A stretch of DNA of 6,626 nt from an uncultured Actinomycetes bacterium (GCA_903899145.1 CAIUHY010000049.1:1-6626), one strand, 5' to 3'; counted from the first letter of the stretch, positions 1-6,406 are shown. Translations and numbers: made by a program. The notes: a model not told the origin generated them from the sequence alone.

Positions 1-1017
1 AGCAAGCAAAACTTGAGCTGTGCAGATATTTGAGGTGGCCTTATCTCTGCGGATATGTTGCTCGCGTGTTTGAAGGGCAAGTCTAAAAGCTAAATTTCCA
101 TGCGTATCAATACTTTGCCCAACAAGTCTTCCTGGAAGTGATCGTTCAAGTCCTTCTTTAACTGCCATAAACCCTGCGTGCGGTCCCCCAAAACCCATAG
201 GCACACCAAATCTTTGCGCAGATCCGATTGCAACATCCGCACCAAGATCTCCAGGAGAGTTATAAAGCGTTAGCGCAAGGAGATCGCATGCAACTATCGC
301 GAGGGCTCCTTTTGTGTGCGTGAATTCAATTGAAGACTGAAGATCTTTTACTGACCCAGTTGTTGCAATATGTGAGAGGACTGCTCCAAAAATATCTGCA
401 GACAGGGTCTGTAATTCATCTAAGGTGCCTTCAATGATTGAAATTTTTAGTGGTTTTGCGCGCGTGTGTATTACGGCTTTAATGTGAGGGTGTAGCTCTG
501 TGTCAATAAATAGCGATGCATCATCTAATCCACTCCAAACACGCCGCGCAAGTGTCATTGCTTCGGCAGCGCTAGTTGCTTCATCAAGCATTGATGCATT
601 TGATATTGGTAAACCAGTTAGATCGCAGACAACTGTTTGAAAGGCGAAGATGGCCTCTAGCCGCCCTTGGCTAATCTCTGGTTGGTATGGAGTGTAAGCG
701 GTATACCAAGCAGGGTTCTCTAAAATATTACGCAAAACAACAGGTGGTGTAATTGTTCCGTAGTAACCCATTCCGATATATGAACGCATAACCTTATTTT
801 TACTTGCAAGTACCCTAAGTTCTGCGATCGCTTGGACTTCTGAAATCCCTTGAGGTATTAGTTCGCTGAGTTTTTTAGAGATTACAATATTGGCAGGAAC
901 AATTTGCGCAACTAATTCTTCTAATGATTTCGCACCAAGGTCTTTGAGCATGCGAGCAATCTCGTGCTCATCTGGTCCAACATGTCGATCGACAAACGTG
1001 TCTCTGATTGACACCAC
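1..1017 (-). CDS. gcvP: Glycine dehydrogenase (P-protein of glycine cleavage), N-terminal part, cut by window edge
   Basis: GcvP is the PLP-dependent P-protein. It decarboxylates glycine and passes the aminomethyl group to the lipoyl arm of GcvH, in the cytoplasm. Seen: 339 codons read without a stop to the left edge, roughly the first third of a protein usually near 950 residues. Family motifs are GMGYYGT (about 82-88), an AYTPYQPEISQGR run (107-119), NASMLDEATSAAEAM (140-154), GSAQRFGVPMGFGGPHAG (265-282), and a final stretch with DKATSNICTAQ. The PLP lysine lies in the missing C-terminal half. The start is one of two adjacent GTG codons (1015-1017 or 1012-1014): an in-frame stop lies just upstream, and an AAGGGGGA ribosome site sits directly before them, which may favour the second GTG. 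It follows the MerR gene by 68 bases with no terminator visible, so co-transcription is likely. The family call is very secure. Confidence 0.96.
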   Translation of the reverse strand, partial: MVSIRDTFVDRHVGPDEHEIARMLKDLGAKSLEELVAQIVPANIVISKKLSELIPQGISEVQAIAELRVLASKNKVMRSYIGMGYYGTITPPVVLRNILENPAWYTAYTPYQPEISQGRLEAIFAFQTVVCDLTGLPISNASMLDEATSAAEAMTLARRVWSGLDDASLFIDTELHPHIKAVIHTRAKPLKISIIEGTLDELQTLSADIFGAVLSHIATTGSVKDLQSSIEFTHTKGALAIVACDLLALTLYNSPGDLGADVAIGSAQRFGVPMGFGGPHAGFMAVKEGLERSLPGRLVGQSIDTHGNLAFRLALQTREQHIRRDKATSNICTAQVLLA

Positions 1018-1085
1018 TCCCCCTTGGTCTTACTTGGCGAAAGTCCTTATGAACTTACATGCCTACGAGGGAAGGATAAAGAGTT

Positions 1086-1604
1086 TTAAGCGCCTTTGCG
1101 CTTTCTACGCTCTGAAAGTTCGTCGTTGCTGCTAGAAATCAATGTGCCATCTGCCACAGATTCACCCTGAAGTGTGGCAAGTGAACCCTCGACTTCAGTC
1201 CACACTTTATTGATGGCGATACCAAATACTCCTTGGCCACCTTGCAATAGGTCAATAATTTCATCAGGACTTGTACATTCATAGATGGATGAGCCATCAC
1301 TCATCAAAGTCATGCTCTCTAGGTCAGATACCCCACGTCCACGAAGGTGTTCTACTGCTGTACGAATGTTTTGGAGTGAAACCCCGGTATCAAGTAGTCG
1401 TTTAACAATCTTTAGAACCAAAATATCGCGGAAGCTATATAAACGCTGTGAGCCAGAACCTGTCGCACTCTTAATACTTGGACCAACCAACTCAGTGCGT
1501 GCCCAGTAATCCAATTGACGGTAAGTGATTCCGGCAGCAACACATGCAGTAGCGCCTCTGTAGCCGATTTCATTTGCAGGCTTGGCGGTAGGCAAGTCAG
1601 ACAT
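1086..1604 (-). CDS. MerR-family transcriptional regulator, Rv1830/ResR (McdR) type
   Basis: This is a 172-residue DNA-binding regulator. Seen: an N-terminal MerR winged helix-turn-helix at about 14-90, with GITYRQLDYWARTELVGPS (25-43), the wing region GSGSQRLYSFRDI (49-61) and LLDTGVSLQNIR (70-81). A middle domain follows with LMSDGSSIYECTS (100-112) and LLQGGQGVFGIA (119-130), and the tail ends in a basic ERRKRKG run. The middle motifs and the position between a DUF151 gene and gcvP match M. tuberculosis Rv1830, which is linked in mycobacteria to control of growth and division genes and to antibiotic resilience. Targets in this organism are unknown. There are no metal-binding cysteine motifs of the MerR/CueR kind, so direct metal sensing is unlikely. 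The start is ATG at 1602-1604 with only a weak ribosome site (GCGAG). A candidate promoter with a dyad lies upstream, so it may be transcribed separately from the genes before it, with gcvP following. Confidence 0.93.
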   Translation of the reverse strand: MSDLPTAKPANEIGYRGATACVAAGITYRQLDYWARTELVGPSIKSATGSGSQRLYSFRDILVLKIVKRLLDTGVSLQNIRTAVEHLRGRGVSDLESMTLMSDGSSIYECTSPDEIIDLLQGGQGVFGIAINKVWTEVEGSLATLQGESVADGTLISSSNDELSERRKRKGA

Positions 1605-1650
1605 TTTTGCTCGCTTCTATGGGGAAACTGAGGGGATTCAGTATTGGTTA

Positions 1651-1679
1651 AGGGTAAGACCACCTTCACCCAAGGGCAA
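1651..1679 (-). promoter_or_regulatory. Candidate promoter with internal dyad, upstream of the MerR gene
   Basis: On the minus strand, TTGCCC (1674-1679) is followed after 17 bases by TACCCT (1651-1656), which fits the actinobacterial -10 pattern TANNNT with a plausible -35. Transcription would start near 1644 and give a leader of about 40 bases before the ATG at 1604. Between and overlapping the two boxes is an imperfect inverted repeat (1652-1671, GGGT-AAG / CTT-ACCC with one unpaired base). MerR-family proteins classically bind dyads lying between -35 and -10, so autoregulation by the downstream product is a reasonable guess. The usual 19-20 base spacer of activated MerR promoters is not seen. 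Short motifs like these can arise by chance. Confidence 0.35.
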
Positions 1680-1692
1680 TGACCGACACGAA

Positions 1693-1706
1693 AAACCTTA
1701 AACCTT
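1693..1706 (-). repeat. Tandem heptamer AAGGTTT x2 upstream of the MerR gene
   Basis: Two head-to-tail copies of AAGGTTT (minus-strand reading; AAACCTT twice on plus) occupy the DUF151-merR gap. They lie 13 bases upstream of the candidate -35 box. The location would suit an activator or repressor half-site pair, but only two copies of an A/T-rich word are present and no known protein is implied. Confidence 0.3.
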
Positions 1707-1733
1707 TACTTCAGGCTTGAGGAGTAGGCCTTT

Positions 1734-2201
1734 CTAGCCAGCGAAATCATCTGGGTTGATCTGATCGAGGAACTCCCTGAATTTCTCTACCTCATCATCT
1801 GCCTGGTCAGGTATCTCAATCCCGGCCTTGGTGAAAAGCTCGGCACTGGCTGTGATGGGAGCTGATGCCCGTAGCGCAAGCGCAATCGAATCACTCGGGC
1901 GCGCAGAGATAGTTACTCCCCCATGCAAATGAAGTTCAGCAAAGAAGACACCATCTCGCAGGTCGGTAATTTCAACACTTTCAACTTTTGCATTCAAGAT
2001 TTGTAGTACTGAATTAAAAAGATCATGTGTCAAAGGACGGGATGGTTCTAGATTTTGTTGAGCAAATGCGATGGCGGATGCTTCGACTGACCCGACCCAG
2101 ATCGGTAAGTATCTGATTCCATCAACTTCCTTGAGCAAAACAATTGGTTGATTAGAGGGCATCTCAATACGGACACCTACAACCTCAACCGGAATGCTCA
2201 T
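1734..2201 (-). CDS. DUF151 / bifunctional nuclease (BFN) family protein
   Basis: This is a 155-residue single-domain cytoplasmic protein of the DUF151 family, typified structurally by Thermotoga TM0160 and counterpart of M. tuberculosis Rv1829. Seen: the N-terminal beta-rich start MSIPVEVVGVRIEMPSNQPIV (no signal peptide), YLPIWVGSVEASAIAFA (31-47), LTHDLFNSVLQ (57-67), and the family signature RPSDSIALALR (101-111), followed by an acidic tail (EVEKFREFLDQINPDDFAG). Plant members were reported as nucleases with both RNase and DNase activity. Whether bacterial members are nucleases is poorly settled, so the biochemical role here is open. It starts 9 bases after the ftsR stop with only a poor ribosome site, so translation is probably coupled to ftsR. 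Length and motifs are normal for the family. Confidence 0.93.
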   Translation of the reverse strand: MSIPVEVVGVRIEMPSNQPIVLLKEVDGIRYLPIWVGSVEASAIAFAQQNLEPSRPLTHDLFNSVLQILNAKVESVEITDLRDGVFFAELHLHGGVTISARPSDSIALALRASAPITASAELFTKAGIEIPDQADDEVEKFREFLDQINPDDFAG

Positions 2202-2210
2202 GTGAATTAA

Positions 2211-2924
2211 CTACTTAGCTCGGTGCAGGCCAGCACGGACAAGTGCTGCGTGGAGCTTTACTGATAGAGATGCGAGTTCATTAGAAACTTCTTCAGCTCT
2301 TGCTTTTGCATCAGAACCTTTTTGCCTAAGGATCGGTGTAATTACCTGCTCAACTAGACCAACCTCGCGGTCAGCGGCGGACTTAAAGGATCGCAAATGG
2401 CGAGCTTCGATTCCAAATGCAGCAATCTCAGAAACAGTGCGACAAATGGAGAGGGAATCTGCGTCGTAGTAGCGACCGCGAATAGCCACCAATCCATATG
2501 ATTCAAGTTCAGAAAGTTGCTCTTCCTTGAGATTTGATGACTCAAGTAATTCAGAGCGTGAAAGACGAAGATCACTCTCCCCTGCAAAATGACTTGGGGC
2601 GAGCTCACCATCGATACTTGCCATACGGGGCTTTGGGCTTGCACCAGGTGTTGATGCTGGCTGTAAACCGCGATCAAGTGCATCAAGATTTTCTTTAATA
2701 ACACGGAGAGGAAGGTACTGATCCCGCTGGGCTTCTAATACATAACGGAGGCGCTCAAGATCTCCTCCTGTGAATTTGCGATATCCAGATGGTGTTCGTT
2801 GAGGTTCGATGAGACCTTCTGACTCTAAAAACCGAATCTTTGAAATAGTAATATCTGGAAACTCAGATCGGAGTTTTCCGAGTACTTCTCCGATGCTTAA
2901 ATATGCGCGTGCTGGAACGCTCAT
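2211..2924 (-). CDS. ftsR: MerR-family regulator of cell division, FtsR type (Rv1828-like)
   Basis: This is a 237-residue DNA-binding protein. Seen: an N-terminal MerR helix-turn-helix with YLSIGEVLGKLRSEFPDITI (8-27), SKIRFLESEGLIEPQRTPSGYRKF (28-51; helix 2 and wing) and a dimerisation helix reaching LPLRVIKENLDALDRGL (71-87). A Pro/Ala/Ser-rich linker spans about 88-110. A C-terminal domain begins near LSRSELLESSNL (121-132) and carries a second helical module, ending in a long helix (205-232). This two-part layout matches Rv1828 of M. tuberculosis (about 247 residues) and FtsR of Corynebacterium glutamicum, which activates ftsZ. The same target here is an inference. The ATG at 2922-2924 overlaps the stop of the FHA gene by 4 bases (ATGA), and an AAGGG ribosome site lies inside the end of that gene, so the two are tightly coupled. 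No effector-binding cysteines are evident. Confidence 0.93.
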   Translation of the reverse strand: MSVPARAYLSIGEVLGKLRSEFPDITISKIRFLESEGLIEPQRTPSGYRKFTGGDLERLRYVLEAQRDQYLPLRVIKENLDALDRGLQPASTPGASPKPRMASIDGELAPSHFAGESDLRLSRSELLESSNLKEEQLSELESYGLVAIRGRYYDADSLSICRTVSEIAAFGIEARHLRSFKSAADREVGLVEQVITPILRQKGSDAKARAEEVSNELASLSVKLHAALVRAGLHRAK

Positions 2925-3385
2925 GCGTTGCCCTTCCCGGTAAAATAAGTAAGACGAAATTTGCCAATCTGAACTTCGTCGCCAACCGTTAAGCGTGAAT
3001 CGGTTACTGATGTGCCATTCACATAACTACCATTGAGGCTTCCTAGGTCTGCTATTGCATAATCACCAGTTACTACGCGATATATCCTGGCGTGCTTTCT
3101 TGAGACAGTTATGTCGTCCAAGAAAATTTCACTTTCAGGGTCACGGCCGAGAACTGTTTCAACATCATTAATAAGAAAGCGAGAGCCTTTATTAGGCCCC
3201 GCAATCACGATCAACATCGCTGAATTTCTTGGGAGTTGGCTGACTACTTCGCGCTCTTGAGTTGAAAGTAACTCAAATATTTCTTCTAATGGCCTTGGCC
3301 GGGGAACGGACCTAAGGGCTGAAAGATGAATGGTTGAAGTAAGTTCAGGGTTCTGTGGATCTTGAGGACTTTGAGCTTCACTCAT
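2921..3385 (-). CDS. garA: FHA-domain metabolic regulator, GarA/OdhI family
   Basis: GarA/OdhI proteins bind and inhibit the E1 component of 2-oxoglutarate dehydrogenase (and, in mycobacteria, NAD-glutamate dehydrogenase, while stimulating glutamate synthase). Phosphorylation of an N-terminal threonine makes the tail fold back onto the FHA domain and switches the protein off. Seen (numbering from the ATG chosen here): a flexible N-terminus with ELTSTI (14-19) where relatives have ETTSVF, then an FHA domain (about 55-148) with LGR (79-81), TVSRKH (93-98) and LGSLNGSYVNG (114-124), so the phosphothreonine-contacting Arg81, Ser95 and Asn118 are all present. Start: ATG at 3383-3385 is preceded by GGAGG at 5 bases, the best ribosome site nearby. 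A GTG at 3425-3427 would add 14 residues and has a weaker GGGA site. Length is 154 residues, against about 143 for OdhI and 162 for GarA. It lies between gcvH and ftsR as in mycobacteria. Confidence 0.9.
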   Translation of the reverse strand: MSEAQSPQDPQNPELTSTIHLSALRSVPRPRPLEEIFELLSTQEREVVSQLPRNSAMLIVIAGPNKGSRFLINDVETVLGRDPESEIFLDDITVSRKHARIYRVVTGDYAIADLGSLNGSYVNGTSVTDSRLTVGDEVQIGKFRLTYFTGKGNA

Positions 3386-3390
3386 GTGTG

Positions 3391-3395
3391 CCTCC
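3391..3395 (-). promoter_or_regulatory. Ribosome binding site (GGAGG) deciding the garA start
   Basis: TTTGGAGG on the minus strand ends 5 bases before the ATG at 3383-3385. It is the strongest Shine-Dalgarno match seen here for any gene and favours the shorter 154-residue product over the GTG start at 3425-3427. If the GTG were used, these same bases would encode part of the N-terminus. Confidence 0.65.
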
Positions 3396-3448
3396 AAATG
3401 ATCTAGATCTACAGTAGAGGCTGACACTATTCATCCCTGCTGACAAAA

Positions 3449-3826
3449 TCAACCCGTAATTTGTGCGTATTCCTCGGCGGAAAGCAGGTCTGTTGGTGGA
3501 GCAGAAAATTCGATCTGGGCAATCCAGCCTGCTCCGTACGGATCCTGGTTAATAAGCTCTGGTAATTTTTCCAAATCTGAGTTAACAGCAATTATTTTGC
3601 CGGATATCGGTGAAAAAATTTCAGAAACACTCTTAGTTGATTCAACTTCCCCACATACTGATCCTGCTGTGACTTGCTGACCAACCTTTGGCATCTGAAC
3701 ATAAACAATGTCACCAAGAGCGGCTTGAGCGAAATCAGTGATGCCAACTATTGCAGAATTCAAACCTTCAGCCTTGATCCATTCATGTTCTTTTGAATAT
3801 TGAAGGCCTACAGGGATGTTAGACAT
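3449..3826 (-). CDS. gcvH: Glycine cleavage system H protein (lipoyl carrier)
   Basis: GcvH carries the lipoyl arm that accepts the aminomethyl group from GcvP and shuttles it to GcvT and then to the L-protein, in the cytoplasm. Seen: 125 residues, the usual length, with YSKEHEWIKAE (10-20), VGITDFAQAALGDIVYVQMP (27-46), the lipoylation motif GEVESTKSVSEI (59-70) with the acceptor Lys65, SPISGKI (72-78), and the C-terminal DPYGAGWI (95-102). The ATG at 3824-3826 lies inside the end of pgsA (8-base overlap), and an AAGGAG ribosome site sits 5 bases upstream within the pgsA coding sequence, so translation is probably coupled. Its partner gcvP is at the far end of the same block; gcvT is not in the window. 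Identification is secure. Confidence 0.97.
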   Translation of the reverse strand: MSNIPVGLQYSKEHEWIKAEGLNSAIVGITDFAQAALGDIVYVQMPKVGQQVTAGSVCGEVESTKSVSEIFSPISGKIIAVNSDLEKLPELINQDPYGAGWIAQIEFSAPPTDLLSAEEYAQITG

Positions 3827-4388
3827 GTAACTCCTTAGATTGCGTAAACGCTTGGCTAGAGTAATTTAAAGCTGTCAGAAGATACAAGCCTATCCCCCAA
3901 ACCGCAAAGCTCCACCCGAAAGTATGGGCAAGCCGACCCCATGCTGAATGACTAGCTAAAAGTAAGAATGGAAAGGCATAGAGCAGATTGAAAGTAGCGG
4001 CTTTACCTAAGAAGGTCACAGAGAAAACGCGCCCTGTCTTATCTCTATAAATTTGTAGCATAGCCAACATCCACAGATCTCTTGCTGCAAGCACAACCAC
4101 CAACCACCAAGGTATGTAATGTTTAAGTGCTAAGGCAATAACTGTTGCAGCAATATAAAGGCGGTCTATTGCAGGATCTAATATAGCTCCGAGTTCCGAT
4201 TCTTGGTTAAGCCACCGTGCTAATTTTCCGTCAAAGTAATCACTCCAGGCGCCAATTGCCATCACTATAAAACTCCACCCGCGAAGGTTTTCAGCAAGTA
4301 ATAACCAGAGAAAGACTGGGATTCCAAGTGCCCTAATAAAGGTCAGTAGATTTGGAAGTGTGATAACTTCTCTGCGGCTTAGTTCCAT
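3819..4388 (-). CDS. pgsA: CDP-alcohol phosphatidyltransferase, PgsA-type (probable CDP-diacylglycerol-glycerol-3-phosphate transferase)
   Basis: This is an integral membrane enzyme that moves a phosphatidyl group from CDP-diacylglycerol onto an alcohol, most likely glycerol-3-phosphate to give phosphatidylglycerophosphate. Seen: 189 residues, an N-terminal TLPNLLTFIRALGIP (10-24) typical of PgsA, and the complete catalytic signature D-x2-DG-x2-AR-x8-G-x3-D-x3-D at Asp50, Asp53, Gly54, Ala57-Arg58, Gly67, Asp71 and Asp75, whose aspartates bind the metal ions. Several hydrophobic membrane spans are visible (about 21-32, 38-49, 77-87, 92-106, 130-145, 155-175). The ATG at 4386-4388 has AGGG 6 bases upstream, overlapping the cmk-der stop, which lies 8 bases away. 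Position before gcvH recalls M. tuberculosis pgsA2. Family members differ in acceptor (glycerol-3-phosphate, inositol-phosphate, or phosphatidylglycerol in cardiolipin synthesis), so the substrate is less certain than the fold. Confidence 0.88.
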   Translation of the reverse strand: MELSRREVITLPNLLTFIRALGIPVFLWLLLAENLRGWSFIVMAIGAWSDYFDGKLARWLNQESELGAILDPAIDRLYIAATVIALALKHYIPWWLVVVLAARDLWMLAMLQIYRDKTGRVFSVTFLGKAATFNLLYAFPFLLLASHSAWGRLAHTFGWSFAVWGIGLYLLTALNYSSQAFTQSKELHV

Positions 4389-4396
4389 ATATAACC

Positions 4397-6379
4397 CTAT
4401 GCGTTGCGTGAACGCTCTACCTTCTCGCGCACTTTGATCGCAACTTCAACCGGACTGCCTTGGAAACCAAACTCTTCTCGAAGGCGACGTTCGATAAAGC
4501 GCCTATAACTTGGCTCGACCCATTCACTTGCAAAGACTACAAATTTAGGAGGAGAAATGCTTGCCTGTGTGGCAAAGCGAATTTTTGGCTGTTTGCCCCC
4601 TCTAACAGGTGGTGGCGTAGCTGATACAAGTGCGCCCAAGAACGAGTTGAGCTTGCTCGTAGGGACTCGATATTCCCAACTTGCAAGTGCGGTCCGCAAT
4701 GCGGGTGCTAGGCGGTCTCTATGCCAGCCAGTTTTTGCCGAAAGATTCACTCTCTGGGCCCATGGATATCGCTCCAGGTTTCGCTCTAGCTCTTTTTCAA
4801 ACTGGATCTGTCGTTCTTCATCCATAAGATCCCATTTATTCATAACTAAAACCATCGCCCGGCCTGACTCTTCGGCCATTGTGATAATTCTTAGATCTTG
4901 CTCCGTAAGAGGCGCGGATGCATCCAAGATTATGACGGCAACCTCGGCGCGTTCAAGTGCTGCTTCTGTGCGCAAACTTGCGTAGTAGTCAGTGCCGCTA
5001 TCAAACTTTGCTTTCTTTCGAATTCCCGCAGTATCGATAAACCGCCATGTCGTTCCACCAAATTCAATGAGTTCATCTACTGGGTCCCTTGTTGTTCCTG
5101 CGACATCATCAACTAAGACTCGCGCCTCACCAGCCAGAGCATTGAGCAAACTAGATTTTCCGACATTAGGTCGTCCAAGTAGAGCAATTCTCCTGTAGCC
5201 ATCATCAATAGGCTCACTGCCGACTTCTGGCAACTCCTTGACAAGTAGATCAAGTAAGTCTCCACTGCCTCTTCCATGCAGCGCGGAGAGAAAGCGGGGC
5301 TCTCCCAAACCTAAATTCCACAGTGCATGAGCGTTGTTTTCTTCGCTAGTGCCATCGACCTTATTGGCAACAAGTATTACTTTCTTAAGTGATTTACGAA
5401 GTAAGGTTAAAAGAGATTCATCTTCATCGAGCGCTCCTACCTGAGCATCAACAACAAAGAGGACTAAATCTGACTCTGCAATTGCAAGCTCTGCTCCAGC
5501 AGTAATTTTCTCTGAAATACCTTCTGGTTTGACTTCCCAGCCACCGGTATCAATCAACAAGAATGTGCGCCCATTCCATTCAGCCTCGTATTTGACGCGA
5601 TCACGAGTAACACCCGGAGTGTCTTCAACGATAGCTTCCCTGCGGCCAATAATGCGGTTTACAAGCGTTGATTTACCAACGTTTGGTCGTCCAATAACTG
5701 CAACCTTCGGGAGTCCAAGTAACTTACGACTTTTAGCCCACTGCCAAATTACTTCAACAACTTCTGGGAGATCTAAGGCAGTTGAATCAATCTCTAACGC
5801 ATCATCTGCCATCTTTAGTGGGGAAATTTTTCTTGTTGAATCTATTTCATCTCTATTAACTAGTGATTGTGCGACATCAGATGCAGAGATATCTTCTGCA
5901 ATCTCACGTTCCCGGCGTAGTGCTCTTTGTTCAAGATCTGCATATAAAAAAATCTTCAACTGCGCATCAGGAACAACTACTGTGCCGATATCCCTACCCT
6001 CAACCACAATTCCATGAGGTGCGTTCGAAATAATTTGATGTTGAATATCTAGCAAAAATGCTCTTAGTTCTGGAATGGCGGAATAAATTGAAACTTGATC
6101 TGTTACACGAGCAGAGCGAATATCGGCCGTTACATCAGTTTCACCCACAAAAATTCTTGGTTCAATTGGATCGCTATTAAAACTTATAGGTCTCTTTTCT
6201 AGGGCAGCAATAATAAGTGCAGGATCAGTAATGTTTTCTTGTAGCGCAAGCCATGTGATTGCTCTATATAAAGCGCCTGTATCCAGATATTTCCAATTAG
6301 CTCTTTGAGCTATAGCTCGGGCTGTACTTGATTTTCCTGACCCGCTAGGACCATCAATTGCTATTACGACGGTCGACAT
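4397..6379 (-). CDS. cmk-der: Bifunctional cytidylate kinase / ribosome-assembly GTPase Der (fusion)
   Basis: The N-terminal part (about 1-215) is cytidylate kinase, which phosphorylates CMP/dCMP with ATP. It shows the P-loop GPSGSGKS (10-17), YLDTGALYRA (31-40), VVEGRDIGTVV (125-135) and NRDEIDSTRKISPL (175-188). The rest (about 224-660) is Der/EngA, a double GTPase for 50S ribosomal subunit assembly. Its first GTPase domain has GRPNVGKS (230-237), DTGG (277-280) and NKVD (339-342). The second has GRPNVGKS (402-409), DTAG (449-452), NKWD (514-517) and SAKTG (547-551). A C-terminal KH-like domain follows (about 570-650, with ATPPPVRGGKQPKIRFATQ). All nucleotide-binding motifs are intact. The linker is only about ten residues, and no in-frame ATG, GTG or TTG sits at the junction. 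Cmk-Der fusions are known in Actinobacteria; elsewhere the genes are separate neighbours. The ATG at 6377-6379 has AAGG 7 bases upstream and follows tyrA by 27 bases. Confidence 0.96.
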   Translation of the reverse strand: MSTVVIAIDGPSGSGKSSTARAIAQRANWKYLDTGALYRAITWLALQENITDPALIIAALEKRPISFNSDPIEPRIFVGETDVTADIRSARVTDQVSIYSAIPELRAFLLDIQHQIISNAPHGIVVEGRDIGTVVVPDAQLKIFLYADLEQRALRREREIAEDISASDVAQSLVNRDEIDSTRKISPLKMADDALEIDSTALDLPEVVEVIWQWAKSRKLLGLPKVAVIGRPNVGKSTLVNRIIGRREAIVEDTPGVTRDRVKYEAEWNGRTFLLIDTGGWEVKPEGISEKITAGAELAIAESDLVLFVVDAQVGALDEDESLLTLLRKSLKKVILVANKVDGTSEENNAHALWNLGLGEPRFLSALHGRGSGDLLDLLVKELPEVGSEPIDDGYRRIALLGRPNVGKSSLLNALAGEARVLVDDVAGTTRDPVDELIEFGGTTWRFIDTAGIRKKAKFDSGTDYYASLRTEAALERAEVAVIILDASAPLTEQDLRIITMAEESGRAMVLVMNKWDLMDEERQIQFEKELERNLERYPWAQRVNLSAKTGWHRDRLAPALRTALASWEYRVPTSKLNSFLGALVSATPPPVRGGKQPKIRFATQASISPPKFVVFASEWVEPSYRRFIERRLREEFGFQGSPVEVAIKVREKVERSRNA

Positions 6380-6406
6380 AAGAGAACCTTAACGCTCTAT
6401 TGAGGA

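Noticed and set aside
1018..1085. Possible glycine riboswitch or separate promoter ahead of gcvP
   Set aside because: The 68-base gap is too short for a glycine riboswitch, shows no paired-aptamer structure that I can see, and has no convincing -35/-10 pair.
1088..1103. Perfect 6-bp hairpin (AAGCGC...GCGCTT) at the end of the MerR gene, a possible terminator before gcvP
   Set aside because: Most of it is coding sequence for the basic tail, and on the transcribed (minus) strand it is followed by AAAACTC and not a T run, so it does not look like an intrinsic terminator.
890..1135. Plus-strand open frame of 81 codons across the gcvP start and merR end
   Set aside because: It covers the conserved N-terminus of GcvP on the other strand; there is no domain or credible initiation context.
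1713..1733. AGGC...GCCT inverted repeat after the DUF151 stop, a possible terminator
   Set aside because: The stem is only 4 bp with a loop of about 11 bases, and there is no T run downstream on the minus strand.
4557..4985. Plus-strand open frame of 142 codons inside cmk-der
   Set aside because: It lies wholly opposite the highly conserved Der GTPase and KH coding region, has no recognisable domain and no neighbours on that strand; it is a shadow frame.
5529..6017. Plus-strand open frame of 162 codons opposite the Cmk/Der junction
   Set aside because: Low-complexity Ser/Thr-rich translation complementary to conserved kinase and GTPase motifs; no family features.
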